From Pseudomonas oryzihabitans (lineage in GTDB: Bacteria; Pseudomonadota; Gammaproteobacteria; Pseudomonadales; Pseudomonadaceae): a DNA stretch of 64,000 nt. Numbering within the stretch: the stretch's first letter is position 1; every line of letters begins with the position of its first letter. The stretch covers positions 2,322,001 to 2,386,000 of the forward strand of contig NZ_CP017024.1 of the NCBI RefSeq assembly GCF_014522265.1. Direction: 5' to 3'. The notes beneath the pieces were generated by a model. The model saw only the letters and a program-made list of their open reading frames with translations. It ran no database searches and had not been told where the DNA came from. Both the position numbers and the translations under genes were made by a program. Shown one piece after another: positions 35,199 through 45,216 of the stretch.

Positions 35199-35648
35199 AT
35201 GAAATCCACGTTTTTTGCCGCCGCACTGTTCGCCGTGGGAAGTACCGGCGCCTGGGCCGCCGACAGCTGTACCACCCAGATCGAAGCCGGCGACCAGATG
35301 ACCTACAGCCGCGCCTCGATCCAGGTCCCGGCCTCGTGCAAGACCTTTACCGTCGAGCTGATCCACAACGGCAGCCTGCCGAAGAACGTCATGGGCCATA
35401 ACTGGGTGCTGACCCGCTCCACCGATGCCTCGGCCGTCGACGCCGCCGGCATGAACGCGGGTGAAGACAAGGGCTACCTGCCGGAGGGCGACGAACGCAT
35501 CATCGCCCACACCCGCATGCTGGGCGGCGGCGAGAAGGACTCCGTGACCTTCGATACCGGGGCTCTGGAAGCGGGCAAGGAATACACCTTCTTCTGTTCC
35601 TTCCCGGGGCATTTCGGCTCCATGCGCGGGGTGTTGCAGCGGGGGTAA
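35199..35648 (+). CDS. azu: azurin, periplasmic blue copper protein
   Basis: The gene encodes a 149-residue precursor. Residues 1-20 form a signal peptide ending GAWA, so the mature protein starts ADSC. The protein shuttles electrons in the periplasm, for example to nitrite reductase or peroxidase. Copper ligands are His67 (MGHNW), Cys133 and His138 in FFCSFPGHFGSM, and axial Met142. The disulfide partners are Cys24 and Cys47. The ATG at 35199 follows GGAGGG; the longer open frame upstream is ignored because it would mask the signal peptide. A family-A REP follows at 35710. Confidence 0.95.
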   Translation: MKSTFFAAALFAVGSTGAWAADSCTTQIEAGDQMTYSRASIQVPASCKTFTVELIHNGSLPKNVMGHNWVLTRSTDASAVDAAGMNAGEDKGYLPEGDERIIAHTRMLGGGEKDSVTFDTGALEAGKEYTFFCSFPGHFGSMRGVLQRG

Positions 35649-35709
35649 GGGGAAGGTTGGGTTGTGGCGGTCGACCGTCGCAATCCGACCTCTTGTGCAG
35701 AAGACGCCT

Positions 35710-35742
35710 GTAGGTTGGGTTGAGCGTTAGCGAAGCCCAACA
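35710..35742. repeat. REP family A, single copy
   Basis: TGTAGGTTGGGTTGAGCG pairs with CGAAGCCCAACA to form the same palindrome found across the window. It lies 60 bases after the azurin stop. Confidence 0.7.
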
Positions 35743-35806
35743 TTGCAAGGCCTCACGCTTGTTTAGTAGGTGCCATGGCTGGTTATTGAGTGTTTGGAGA
35801 GTTTTT

Positions 35807-36422
35807 GTTTCGCCCACCCGGGCGAGTTACTTTTTGCAGTCGCCAAAAAAAGTAACCAAAAACGCTTGCCCCACCATCCGGCCTTTCGCTTCGCTCCAGG
35901 TCCGCTCACGCCAGCGCCGTTCCGGGGTCGGTCCAGATGGGCCGTCCATGGCCCCCTGGACCTCTCGCCGCATCCATGCGGCTCGACCCACTCCACGGCA
36001 CTAGCGTTCGCCCTGCTGAACGTGGCGATTCGCTAGCCTGAAAGTGTTGGTTGAAGAACGCGTCACCCGTAGCCCGTAGCCCGTAGCCCGGACAACGGCG
36101 AAGCCTTGTCCGCTTTCTCGATCAAGCTCATCAGTGGAAAACGCTGCGCGGTTTTCCACGCTACGAATCGCGATGGCCTCCCTGTAAACGTTCCTAAAAT
36201 TTCAGGCTGGCGTCCCGTCCCCGTCAGTGAGGCTGAGTGCAGGTGTCACGGAGGGGGATGCGAGGCAGGACGCCCCTTCGTGCCGCGCCCCAGGAGCGGC
36301 GCCGGAGCGAGGGGACCCGGAGCGCAGCGCAGGGCCGAAACGTGGGGACAGCGTTTTTGGTTACTTTTGTCCGGGGCGCGCAGCCGCGACTGGCAAAAGT
36401 GAGTCGCCCGGGTGGGCGAAAC
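35807..36422. repeat. 616-bp element with inverted arms, copy 1
   Basis: Both ends carry GTTTCGCCCACCCGGGCGA in inverted orientation. Each arm then has AAAAGTAACCAAAAACGCT (35848-35866 and, inverted, 36350-36368). The left arm (about 35807-36054) and right arm (about 36190-36422) are diverged inverted copies of one about 230-base unit. A short tandem of CCGTAGC sits between the arms near 36067-36090. There is no protein-coding gene inside. A second copy is at 44473-45088. Confidence 0.75.
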
Positions 36423-36483
36423 AAAAGCCATCAGGTCACTCGATAATCAGCTAGTGCACTAACAAGCCTTCAATGGCGACGTA

Positions 36484-36520
36484 TTGTTGGGCTTCGCTGG
36501 CGCTCAACCCAACCTACGAA
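36484..36520. repeat. REP family A, single copy
   Basis: TTGTTGGGCTTCGCTGGCG pairs with CGCTCAACCCAACCTACGAA. It lies between the 616-bp element and the glutathione peroxidase gene. Confidence 0.7.
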
Positions 36521-36556
36521 TCAGGTCACGCCTCGCCATTTACCGGTAGGGCAGCT

Positions 36557-37105
36557 TCAGCCCTTCGCCAATTCCGCCTCGATGGCCGCCACCAACCGCG
36601 GATCATCCGCGGTCACATCCGGCGCGAAGCGCCCCACCACCTCGCCGTCCCGCCCGATCAGGAATTTCTCGAAATTCCACAGCACCTCGGGCTTGGGATT
36701 GGGGTTGCCGCCACGGCTCAGCATGCGCTCGCGGAAGGGGCCGTCGCCGGTCGTCTCGGGTTGCGCCTGGGTCAGTTCGGCATAGAGCGGATGCTTGTCT
36801 TCACCCACCACGCTGAGCTTGGCGAACATGGGGAATTGCACGCCATAGGTGAGGGTGCAGAATTCCTTGATCTCGGCGTCGCTGCCCGGCTCCTGCTGCT
36901 TGAAGTCGTTGGCGGGAAAGCCGAGCACTTCCAGGCCGCGCTCGCGCTGGGCCTCATAGAGGCGTTCCAGGCCTTCGTACTGGCTGGTCAGGCCGCACTT
37001 GGAGGCAACGTTCACCACCAGCAGCACCTTGCCCAGGTAGCGCTCCAGGGTCAGGGTTTCGCCGTCGATGGATTGCAGCGGGAGTTTCATCAGGGTCGCG
37101 GTCAT
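36557..37105 (-). CDS. glutathione peroxidase family protein (BtuE type)
   Basis: The gene encodes 182 residues of a cysteine-type (non-selenium) glutathione or thioredoxin peroxidase that reduces hydroperoxides. The peroxidatic Cys is in NVASKCGLTSQYEGLE near 32-47. The partner Gln lies in GFPANDFKQQEPGSDAEI and the Trp/Asn in EVLWNFEKFLIGRDG. An internal ATG six codons in (MKLPLQSIDG) is an alternative start. Nothing suggests an operon. A terminator for the next gene upstream lies at 37143-37167. Confidence 0.9.
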   Translation of the reverse strand: MTATLMKLPLQSIDGETLTLERYLGKVLLVVNVASKCGLTSQYEGLERLYEAQRERGLEVLGFPANDFKQQEPGSDAEIKEFCTLTYGVQFPMFAKLSVVGEDKHPLYAELTQAQPETTGDGPFRERMLSRGGNPNPKPEVLWNFEKFLIGRDGEVVGRFAPDVTADDPRLVAAIEAELAKG

Positions 37106-37142
37106 GGTCGGCTTCCTCGGAAAGAAGCGATCAGCCTAGCGC

Positions 37143-37167
37143 AAAAACGCCGCCTCGATGGGCGGCG
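37143..37167 (-). terminator. rho-independent terminator of the lipoprotein gene
   Basis: Arms CGCCGCC and GGCGGCG with a six-base loop are followed on the minus strand by five T residues. It lies 20 bases past the lipoprotein stop. Confidence 0.75.
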
Positions 37168-37186
37168 TCGATCGGACGGCTGGGGC

Positions 37187-37516
37187 TCAGTGCTTGAGCT
37201 TGACCACGTCGCCGGAAACGGTGGTGGTGAAACCACTCAGGACGTAGGCCCAGAACCAGTTTTCCTGCACCTGGGCATTGATCAGCGCATCGCCACCGCG
37301 GGACTTGATGGCGGCCTGCTGAGCGCGCACGAAGCGGTCGTTCTGCTGGACCGGAATGAAGCCCAGGATCATGAGACCGGTAGCCTTGCCCTCGCCATGA
37401 CCGACGACGGTGTACTGCGACGGATCCAGGTTCTGCGTCTTCATCGCGGTGCCGGTGCAGCCAGCGACGGCGGCGGCGAGGGCGAAGGAAGCGGCGAGCT
37501 TGGCGAAACGTTGCAT
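37187..37516 (-). CDS. small lipoprotein
   Basis: The gene encodes 109 residues. A lipoprotein signal peptide (MQRFAKLAASFALAAAVAGC) ends in the lipobox VAGC, with lipidation expected at Cys20. The mature part (SQYTVVGHGEGKATGLMILG, then NAQVQENWFWAYVLSGFTTTVSG) resembles short Pseudomonas envelope lipoproteins of unknown function. The ATG at 37516 is chosen because it gives a normal signal peptide; 13 more codons are open upstream. A T-tailed terminator follows it. Confidence 0.75.
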   Translation of the reverse strand: MQRFAKLAASFALAAAVAGCTGTAMKTQNLDPSQYTVVGHGEGKATGLMILGFIPVQQNDRFVRAQQAAIKSRGGDALINAQVQENWFWAYVLSGFTTTVSGDVVKLKH

Positions 37517-37737
37517 GGAGTATTCCTTTTCTGATGTGGCAGGGCCGGGCGTCATTTCCCGGTTGGCTGAACTCTAGCAGCGCACCGCCCTGGACGAGCG
37601 CCGTTCACCCCGGCGATAGGACCGCTCCTCCCGTTATCAGGTGATAGCACCTCGATCTAAGCCGAAGCGGCCCGAGCTGCTACCATCGCCGCCTTTTCGT
37701 CCGGCGGTCGTGTCGGGCGCCGTTCTGGAGACCTCGT

Positions 37738-39144
37738 GTGAATCTGCCTCTCGTTCTCAACCTCGTCGCCTTCGCCGTGCTGCTCGGCCTGCTGGCGCGT
37801 ACCCGCAACACCGGCTGGAGCCTGGCCGTGCGCGTCTTCATCGGCCTTGCCCTGGGCGTGGCCTTCGGCCTGGTGCTGCAATTCGTCTACGGGCATGACG
37901 CCCCAGTGCTCAAGACCTCCATCGGCTGGTTCAACCTGGTCGGCAACGGCTATGTGCAGCTGCTGCAGATGAGCATCATGCCGCTGGTGTTCGCCTCCAT
38001 CCTGGCGGCCGTGGCGCGGCTGCGCGAAGCGTCTTCCATGGGGCGCATCAGCCTGCTGACCCTGGGTACGCTGCTGTTCACCACCGCCATCGCCGCCCTG
38101 GTCGGGGTGCTGGTCACCTGGCTGTTCGGCCTGAGCGCCGAGGGCCTGGTGCAAGGCGCCCAGGAGACCGCGCGCCTGACCGCCCTGCAGAACAGCTATG
38201 TCGGCAAGGTGGCGGATCTGTCGGTGCCGCAGCTGCTGCTGTCCTTCATTCCGAAGAATCCCTTCGCCGATCTCACGGGTGCCAATCCCACCTCCATCAT
38301 CAGCGTGGTGATCTTCGCCGCCTTCCTCGGCGTCGCCGCCCTGCGCCTGCAGCGCGACGATCCGGTGCGTGGCGAGAAGGTGCTGGCCGGCATCGACGTG
38401 CTCCAGGCCTGGGTGATGAAGCTGGTGCGCCTGCTGCTGCAACTCACCCCCTACGGCGTGCTGGCGCTGATGACCAAGATGGTCGCCACCGCCAGTCCCC
38501 AGGACGTGCTCAAGCTGGGCACCTTCCTGATCGCCTCCTACCTGGGCCTGGGCATCCTCTTTGGCGTGCATGCGCTGCTGCTGACCCTGAGCGGCCTGTC
38601 GCCCGCGCGCTTCTTTCCCAAGGTCTGGCCGGTGCTGAGTTTCGCCTTCACCAGCCGTTCCAGCGCGGCGACCATCCCGCTGAGCATCGAAGCCCAGACC
38701 GAGCGCCTCGGCGTGCCCCCGGCCATCGCCAGCTTCGCCGCGTCCTTCGGCGCCACCATCGGCCAGAACGGCTGCGCCGGTCTCTATCCGGCCATGCTGG
38801 CGGTGATGGTCGCCCCGACCCTGGGTATCAACCCCTTCGATCCGCTGTGGATCGCCACCCTGGTGGGTATCGTCACCCTGAGTTCGGCGGGCGTGGCCGG
38901 CGTAGGTGGCGGTGCTACCTTCGCTGCCCTGATCGTGCTGCCGGCCCTCGGCCTGCCGGTCACCCTGGTGGCGCTGCTGGTGTCCATCGAGCCGCTGATC
39001 GACATGGGGCGTACCGCCCTCAACGTCAACGGCTCCATGACCGCCGGCACCCTGACCGCACGCTGGATGGGCCAGCTGGACAAGGCCACCTATGACCGCA
39101 ACGACCGCGCCGAAGCCCCGGCGGCGCCGATCAGTCGCGGCTGA
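37738..39144 (+). CDS. tcyP: L-cystine / dicarboxylate:cation symporter (TcyP/YdjN type)
   Basis: The gene encodes 468 residues with about nine membrane segments of the DAACS symporter family. [20 protein letters not shown] is the Ser-rich reentrant loop, [21 protein letters not shown] and [20 protein letters not shown] follow, and [16 protein letters not shown] closes the substrate site. The overall length and the GQNGCAG variant (not GxTxNMDG) suit the cystine branch (TcyP/YdjN) rather than DctA or GltP. The start is a GTG at 37738. It ends just before a group of REP sequences and the RAYT gene. Confidence 0.82.
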   Translation: MNLPLVLNLVAFAVLLGLLARTRNTGWSLAVRVFIGLALGVAFGLVLQFVYGHDAPVLKTSIGWFNLVGNGYVQLLQMSIMPLVFASILAAVARLREASSMGRISLLTLGTLLFTTAIAALVGVLVTWLFGLSAEGLVQGAQETARLTALQNSYVGKVADLSVPQLLLSFIPKNPFADLTGANPTSIISVVIFAAFLGVAALRLQRDDPVRGEKVLAGIDVLQAWVMKLVRLLLQLTPYGVLALMTKMVATASPQDVLKLGTFLIASYLGLGILFGVHALLLTLSGLSPARFFPKVWPVLSFAFTSRSSAATIPLSIEAQTERLGVPPAIASFAASFGATIGQNGCAGLYPAMLAVMVAPTLGINPFDPLWIATLVGIVTLSSAGVAGVGGGATFAALIVLPALGLPVTLVALLVSIEPLIDMGRTALNVNGSMTAGTLTARWMGQLDKATYDRNDRAEAPAAPISRG

Positions 39145-39148
39145 GTCC

Positions 39149-39245
39149 GTAGGTTGGGTTGAGCGCAGCGAAGCCCAACGGCGCCCGATGCCTGCTGCGG
39201 TGTGCTGGGCTTCGGCGGTGGAGCCGCCTCAGCCCAACCTGCGGG
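39149..39245. repeat. two family-A REP palindromes, facing each other
   Basis: GTAGGTTGGGTTGAGCGCAG (from 39149) ends in GAAGCCCAAC at 39179. CTGGGCTTCGGCGG (from 39205) ends in CAGCCCAACCTGCGGG at 39245. They face each other and lie outside the inverted repeat that bounds the RAYT gene. Confidence 0.7.
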
Positions 39246-39264
39246 TGCCTAATGTTGACTGGGT

Positions 39265-39319
39265 ACAACGTGGATGGTTGAACCGCGTAGGTTGGCGCTG
39301 AGCGCAGCGAAGCCCAACA
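39265..39319. repeat. left 55-bp inverted repeat of the RAYT unit
   Basis: It matches the complement of 39928-39982 at 50 of 55 bases. Its inner part is a family-A REP palindrome (GTAGGTTGGCGCTGAGCGC to GAAGCCCAACA); its outer part is a flank (ACAACGTGG then GGTTGAACCGC) not shared by other family-A copies. Confidence 0.75.
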
Positions 39320-39383
39320 GGCACGATCTATCCAACAGCCCTGAAAAAGGCTCTAGACTGCGACTTTCCATTCACCAGGGACG

Positions 39384-39917
39384 GTGATCTTGGACTATCG
39401 ACGCAGCCGTGCCGCGGGCGGCATCTTCTTTTTCACGCTCAATCTCAACGACCGCTCGGCCACTCTGCTCGTCGACCATATCGGATCGCTCAAGCAGGCC
39501 GTGCGCGAGGTGAAGGTCCGGCATCCCTTCGATATCCTCGCCATGGTGGTCCTCCCCGATCACCTGCACGCGCTCTGGCGTCTGCCAGATGACGATGGTG
39601 ACTATCCGCTGCGTTGGAGCCTGATCAAGGCAGGCTTCTCGCGTCAGTTACCGCCGTTGGAGACGGTGAATCTATCGCGCCGGCTGAAACGCGAACGCGG
39701 CGTCTGGCAAAGACGCTATTGGGAGCACCGAATTCGGGACGAGCAGGATCTGCAGCGACATTTCGACTACATCCATTTCAACCCGGTGAAGCACGGCCAT
39801 GCGCCTAGGGCGGTGGAGTGGCCCCATTCGTCCATTCATCGCTATGTGCGAGCGGGCGTCCTGCCGGTGGATTGGGCAGGACAGCGCGATGAGGACTGGG
39901 CGGTGGGCGAGCGGTGA
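39384..39917 (+). CDS. REP-associated tyrosine transposase (RAYT)
   Basis: The gene encodes 177 residues of a Y1/IS200-like single-strand transposase domesticated with REP sequences. YRRSRAAGGIFFFTLNLNDR opens the protein. VVLPDHLHALWRLPDDD at 56-71 holds the His60-x-His62 metal pair. GVWQRRYWEHRIRDEQDL and HFDYIHFNPVKHG put the catalytic Tyr near 129. RAYTs cut REP hairpins and are linked to REP spread. The start is a GTG at 39384 or a TTG at 39390. REP palindromes flank it on both sides, which is the usual context. Confidence 0.9.
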   Translation: MILDYRRSRAAGGIFFFTLNLNDRSATLLVDHIGSLKQAVREVKVRHPFDILAMVVLPDHLHALWRLPDDDGDYPLRWSLIKAGFSRQLPPLETVNLSRRLKRERGVWQRRYWEHRIRDEQDLQRHFDYIHFNPVKHGHAPRAVEWPHSSIHRYVRAGVLPVDWAGQRDEDWAVGER

Positions 39918-39927
39918 GAGTTGGTCG

Positions 39928-39982
39928 TGTTGGGCTTCGCTACACTCAGCGCCAACCTACGCGGTTCAACTCTCCACGTCGT
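39928..39982. repeat. right 55-bp inverted repeat of the RAYT unit
   Basis: This is the complement partner of 39265-39319 with five mismatches. It begins 11 bases past the RAYT stop. TGTTGGGCTTCGCTACACTC is the REP side and TTCAACTCTCCACGTCGT the flank. Confidence 0.75.
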
Positions 39983-40003
39983 GCCAAAGCGACGTTGGAG
40001 ACC

Positions 40004-40038
40004 CGTAGGTTGGGTTGAGCGCAGCGAAGTCCAATAGG
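40004..40038. repeat. REP family A, single copy
   Basis: CGTAGGTTGGGTTGAGCGCA pairs with GCGAAGTCCAATAGG (two changes from the standard arm). It lies between the RAYT unit and the 3' end of ureC. Confidence 0.65.
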
Positions 40039-40061
40039 CCGTGCCTTTGGAACAGGCCTCG

Positions 40062-41762
<1,701 letters not shown>

Positions 41763-41790
41763 AGGTGTGAATCCCGAATAAAGGTGGTCC

Positions 41791-42165
41791 GGTTTGCCCT
41801 CACCCCGACCCTCTCCCGGAGGGAGAGGGGAAGAGCGGGTGGCATCCTGTTGCCTCGTGCAGGGAGTTATTCCTGGACGGCAGGGTGTTCTGGTTTGCCC
41901 TCACCCCGCCCCTCTCCCAGGGGGAGAGGGGCAAGAGCGGGTGGCATCCTGTTGCCTCGTGCAGGGAGTATTCCTGCACCGCAGGGTGTTCTGTTTTGCC
42001 CTCACCCCGCCCCTCTCCCAGGGGGAGAGGGGGAAGGGCGGGTGTTCCGGTTTGGCCTCTCGCTCCGCTCGAGTCTCGCGGAGCAGGAGGAAAGCGCGAA
42101 AGGCACGGTGTCTGCTTTCAGCCCCCTCTCCCTGAGGGAGAGGGTTGGGGTGAGGGGGCTTGTCC
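41791..42165. repeat. family-B REP tandem array between ureB and ureC
   Basis: Units of 101 bases start at 41791 and 41892, and a third, partial one at 41993. Each has CCCTCACCCCG, CCCTCTCCC and GGGAGAGGGG and a shared spacer (GGCATCCTGTTGCCTCGTGC). A last family-B copy in reverse order ends the array near 42122-42160. No gene is present in the 403 bases. Confidence 0.82.
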
Positions 42166-42471
42166 CTACAACTTCCCCATCACCCGCCCGGCGAAGCCGT
42201 AGACGGTGCGCAGGCCGGCCAGCTCGACCAGTTCCACCTCGCGACTCTGGCCTGGTTCGAAGCGCACGGCGGTGCCGGCGGCGATGTTCAGGCGCATGCC
42301 GCGGGCCAGGGCGCGATCGAACAGCAGGGCGTCATTGGTCTCGTGGAAGTGGTAGTGGGAGCCCACCTGGATCGGCCGGTCGCCGCTGTTGGCGACGGTC
42401 AGGCTCAGGGTGCGGCGGCCGGCGTTGAGTTCGATATCGCCGTCCTGGATCTGGTATTCGCCGGGGATCAT
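42166..42471 (-). CDS. ureB: urease subunit beta
   Basis: The gene encodes 101 residues. [20 protein letters not shown] opens the protein, [20 protein letters not shown] and [25 protein letters not shown] follow, as in all UreB. Its ATG overlaps the stop of the acetyltransferase gene by four bases, showing translational coupling. It is a structural subunit of the urease trimer. The repeat array begins directly after its stop. Confidence 0.96.
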   Translation of the reverse strand: MIPGEYQIQDGDIELNAGRRTLSLTVANSGDRPIQVGSHYHFHETNDALLFDRALARGMRLNIAAGTAVRFEPGQSREVELVELAGLRTVYGFAGRVMGKL

Positions 42472-42977
42472 GGGCGCTGCTCCAGCATCAGTTGCATGAA
42501 GGTGAGATCCAGCCAGCGACCGAACTTGGTGCCGACCTGGGGCATCTGCCCGGTGGTGATGAAGCCCAGGCGCTCGTGCAGGCGGATGGAGGCCTGGTTG
42601 CCGCTCTCGATGGCGGCCACCATCACGTGCTTGTCGCAGGCACGGGCGCGCTCGATGAGCATCGTCATCAGGCGCGGGCCGATGCCCTGGCCGCGCTGGT
42701 CGGGGTGGATATAGACCGAGTGCTCGACGGTGTGGCGAAAGCCCTCGAAGGGCCGCCAGTCGCCAAAGGAGGCATAGCCCACCACCACGCCGTCGGCATT
42801 CTCGGCGACCAGGATGGGGTAGCCCTGGGTGGCGCGCAGGTCGAACCAGGCCTGGCGATTGGCCAGGTCTACCGGGGTCTCGTTCCAGATCGCCGTGGTG
42901 TTGCTGACGGCGTCGTTGTAGATGTGCAGCACGGCCGGCAGGTCGGCAGGGATGGCGTCGCGGACGATCAGACTCAT
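42468..42977 (-). CDS. GNAT N-acetyltransferase within the urease operon
   Basis: The gene encodes 169 residues of a GNAT fold acetyltransferase of the phosphinothricin/methionine-sulfone type. [20 protein letters not shown] begins it, [22 protein letters not shown] follows, and the acetyl-CoA loop [19 protein letters not shown] lies near 83-101. It sits between ureA and ureB, ten bases after ureA and overlapping ureB by four. The same position is seen in the P. aeruginosa urease operon, as remembered. Its substrate and its link to urea use are unknown. Confidence 0.87.
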   Translation of the reverse strand: MSLIVRDAIPADLPAVLHIYNDAVSNTTAIWNETPVDLANRQAWFDLRATQGYPILVAENADGVVVGYASFGDWRPFEGFRHTVEHSVYIHPDQRGQGIGPRLMTMLIERARACDKHVMVAAIESGNQASIRLHERLGFITTGQMPQVGTKFGRWLDLTFMQLMLEQRP

Positions 42978-42987
42978 GGCGGTCTCC

Positions 42988-43290
42988 CTAGGCGATCGGC
43001 TGGTGGACGGTGACCAGCTTGGTCCCGTCGGGGAAGGTGGCTTCCACCTGGATCTCCGGGATCATCTCCGGAACGCCTTCCATCACTTGGTCGCGGCTCA
43101 GCAGGGTGGTGCCATAGTGCATCAGCTCGGCGACGGTGCGACCGTCACGGGCGCCTTCGAGCAGGGCGGCGGAGATCAGCGCCATGGCTTCCGGGTAGTT
43201 GAGCTTCACCCCACGCGCCAGGCGGCGTTCGGCCACCAGGCCGGCGGTGAAGATGAGCAGCTTGTCTTTTTCGCGGGGCGTCAGGTCCAT
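42988..43290 (-). CDS. ureA: urease subunit gamma
   Basis: The gene encodes 100 residues: [20 protein letters not shown], then [21 protein letters not shown] and [20 protein letters not shown], all typical of UreA. It is a small structural subunit. It is separated from ureD by 79 bases that hold a family-C REP palindrome (43331-43354). Confidence 0.96.
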   Translation of the reverse strand: MDLTPREKDKLLIFTAGLVAERRLARGVKLNYPEAMALISAALLEGARDGRTVAELMHYGTTLLSRDQVMEGVPEMIPEIQVEATFPDGTKLVTVHQPIA

Positions 43291-43330
43291 GGGTGTTCCG
43301 GTTGGCAGGTTCGGTCAAGGAAGGTCGATC

Positions 43331-43354
43331 ATCGCGGCCGTGGGCCGCGCCTAC
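43331..43354. repeat. REP family C, single copy
   Basis: ATCGCGGCCGTGGGCCGC followed by GCCTAC is the family-C REP, found between ureD and ureA. Confidence 0.6.
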
Positions 43355-43369
43355 AAGAGTGACGCGGCC

Positions 43370-44209
43370 TCAGGTGCTCCAGATCCGCGGTGGCACGGCG
43401 GCGCGGCCGAGCAGGGCCGGGCGCAGCAGGCGCCAGACCTCGATCAGCCAGGCGCGCGCCTGCAGCGATTCGGCGGCCAGGCAGCGGGCGACCACCAGTC
43501 CGGGCAGCTGGGTCAGGTCGCCGCGGACCGCCAGGCCGAGTTCGCGGCAACGCGCCAGGGTATCGGCGTCCAGGGTGCCGGTGATCAGCAGGGTGGCGAA
43601 CACTGGCTGACCGGCGAGGCCGATGGGCGAGTCCAGCAACCGATCCGCACCGACCAGGCGCTGGCGCTCGTGCCATAGCGGAGTGCCATCGCGACGGATG
43701 TCCAGGTGCGCCTGGAACAGCCCCTCGGCGAAGCGCTCGGCACTGGCTGGGCGGCCCAGGGCGACGATGTCCCAGTAGCAGAGGCGAGCGTCGCCCTCCA
43801 GCTCGATGCGGGTGGCGAGACGGGCCTGGGCGCCGGAGAAGACGATGGTCTCCTGGGGCAGCCATTCCAGGGTGGCGCCGGCAGCGACGCGCAGGTCGAT
43901 CTGCTGGTGGGCGGCGCTAGCGGCGCGATACCACTTGGCCGCCCCGGGGCTGGTGAGCTGGGCCCAGGCGGTCGCGCCGACGCTGACGTCGATGTCCAGC
44001 CGATCGCCTCCGGCGATGCCACCTGGGGGATGGACGATGATGTGCTGGCAGACCTCGGGACCTTCGGCGTGCAGGTGCTTCTGCACCCGCAAGGGGCCGA
44101 GGTGGCGGCGGGTGGTCGGCCGGGTCCAGTCGCCCTGGCGGGCATAGGCCAGCTCCAGGCGCGCCAGCCAGGCGGGGGTGAAGAGGGCAGGGGGCAGGGC
44201 AGAGGTCAT
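43370..44209 (-). CDS. ureD: urease accessory protein UreD
   Basis: The gene encodes 279 residues. It is the UreD/UreH scaffold needed for nickel insertion with UreF and UreG, which are not in this window. Marks are [20 protein letters not shown] near 42-61, [30 protein letters not shown], and [16 protein letters not shown]. It is the first gene of the operon. A sigma-54-like sequence lies 43-57 bases upstream of its ATG. No clear ribosome site precedes the ATG. Confidence 0.93.
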   Translation of the reverse strand: MTSALPPALFTPAWLARLELAYARQGDWTRPTTRRHLGPLRVQKHLHAEGPEVCQHIIVHPPGGIAGGDRLDIDVSVGATAWAQLTSPGAAKWYRAASAAHQQIDLRVAAGATLEWLPQETIVFSGAQARLATRIELEGDARLCYWDIVALGRPASAERFAEGLFQAHLDIRRDGTPLWHERQRLVGADRLLDSPIGLAGQPVFATLLITGTLDADTLARCRELGLAVRGDLTQLPGLVVARCLAAESLQARAWLIEVWRLLRPALLGRAAVPPRIWST

Positions 44210-44251
44210 CGGGTTGGTCGTTGTTCTGGTTGGGCTATTTGGGGAGGGCCT

Positions 44252-44267
44252 TGCAAGAATCTGACCG
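44252..44267 (-). promoter_or_regulatory. possible sigma-54 promoter of ureD
   Basis: On the minus strand CGGTCAG, four bases, then TTGCA gives the GG-N10-GC spacing with a perfect -12 box and a weak -24 box. A GCACCA half-site at 44359-44364 lies about 118 bases further upstream, where an NtrC site would be expected. Confidence 0.35.
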
Positions 44268-44379
44268 GGTGGACATAGGTTGCCTTTCGGCTAGGTATGG
44301 TGGAGGTGTTTGGCTGATTCTCGCGTTTTGATGATGCTTATATTTCGCTCACCCAAGCGCACCACCTTCACTGCTTCGG

Positions 44380-44413
44380 TAGGTTGGCGCTGAGCGGAGC
44401 GAAGCCCAACGTT
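44380..44413. repeat. REP family A, single copy
   Basis: GTAGGTTGGCGCTGAGCGGA pairs with GCGAAGCCCAACG. It lies between the ureD promoter region and the 616-bp element. Confidence 0.65.
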
Positions 44414-44472
44414 GCGATGGTGCAAAATTTATTGGTTCCTCAGCTGCTTACCGAGCTTTGCTGATCCCTCTT

Positions 44473-45088
44473 GTTTCGCCCACCCGGGCGAGTCACTTTT
44501 GCCAGTCGCGGCAAAAGTAACCAAAAACGCTTGCCCCACCATCCGGCCCTCTGCTGCGCTGCGGGTCCGCTCACGCCAGCGCCGTTCCGGGGTCGGTCCA
44601 GATGGGCCGTCCCTGGCCGACTGGACCTCTCGCCGCATCCCTGCGGCTCGACCCACTCCACGACACTGGCGTTCGCCCTCCTGAACTGGGCGATTCGCCA
44701 GCCTGAAAGTGTTAGTTGAAGAGCCATAACCGTCCGTAGCGTGGACAACGGCGAAGCCTTGTCCACTGTCCAAGGCCAGACTCACCCGTGGAAATCATTA
44801 CTGGGGTTTGAGCCTGTTGAAATCGCGCCCATGCCGGTGCGCCGTAGCGACCACTCCTACAAGCTGAGTCCAACCCTGTAGGAGCGGCCCATGGCCGCGA
44901 TAACACAGTTGCACCTATGGGCGCTGGGCTTCGGCGGTTGATAGCTGTCACAGCCTCAGGCTGGAGTCCCGTCCCCGTCGGTGAGGCCGAAACGTGGGGA
45001 CAGCGTTTTTGGTTACTTTTGTTCGGGACGCGTAGTCCGGGGCGCGCAGCCGCGATTGGCAAAAGTGACTCGCCCGGGTGGGCGAAAC
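44473..45088. repeat. 616-bp element with inverted arms, copy 2
   Basis: It has the same 19-base terminal inverted repeats (GTTTCGCCCACCCGGGCGA) and inner AAAAGTAACCAAAAACGCT boxes (44513-44531 and inverted 45002-45020) as copy 1. The left arm (44473-44720) is very close to copy 1; the right arm lacks about 115 bases present in copy 1. The interior holds a family-C REP pair (44822-44901) not in copy 1. The equal total length is therefore coincidental. There is no protein-coding gene in 44210-45216. Confidence 0.75.
44822..44901. repeat. REP family C inverted pair inside the 616-bp element
   Basis: A degenerate left copy (ATCGCGCCCATGCC to CACTCCTAC) faces a standard right copy (GTAGGAGCGGCCCATGGCCG then CGAT, 44878-44901). 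Confidence 0.55.
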
Positions 45089-45152
45089 AGAATCTTCCCC
45101 CAAATTCGATAAGCAGCCAGAACACCGATAAGCCAGACCTGACGCACCGCTC

Positions 45153-45190
45153 TGTTGGGCTTCGCTCCGCTCAGCACCAGCCTACGTCAG
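45153..45190. repeat. REP family A, single copy
   Basis: TGTTGGGCTTCGCTCCGCTC then AGCACCAGCCTACG is a diverged family-A copy between the 616-bp element and the AraC gene. Confidence 0.55.
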
Positions 45191-45216
45191 CCGGTCTTCG
45201 GCGCGCCGACCCTTCC

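Noticed and set aside
35649-36556. Several open frames of 60-105 codons in the gene-free stretch after azurin
   Set aside because: They occur on both strands of the 616-base element and REP copies, and similar frames appear in the second copy only by virtue of repeat similarity.
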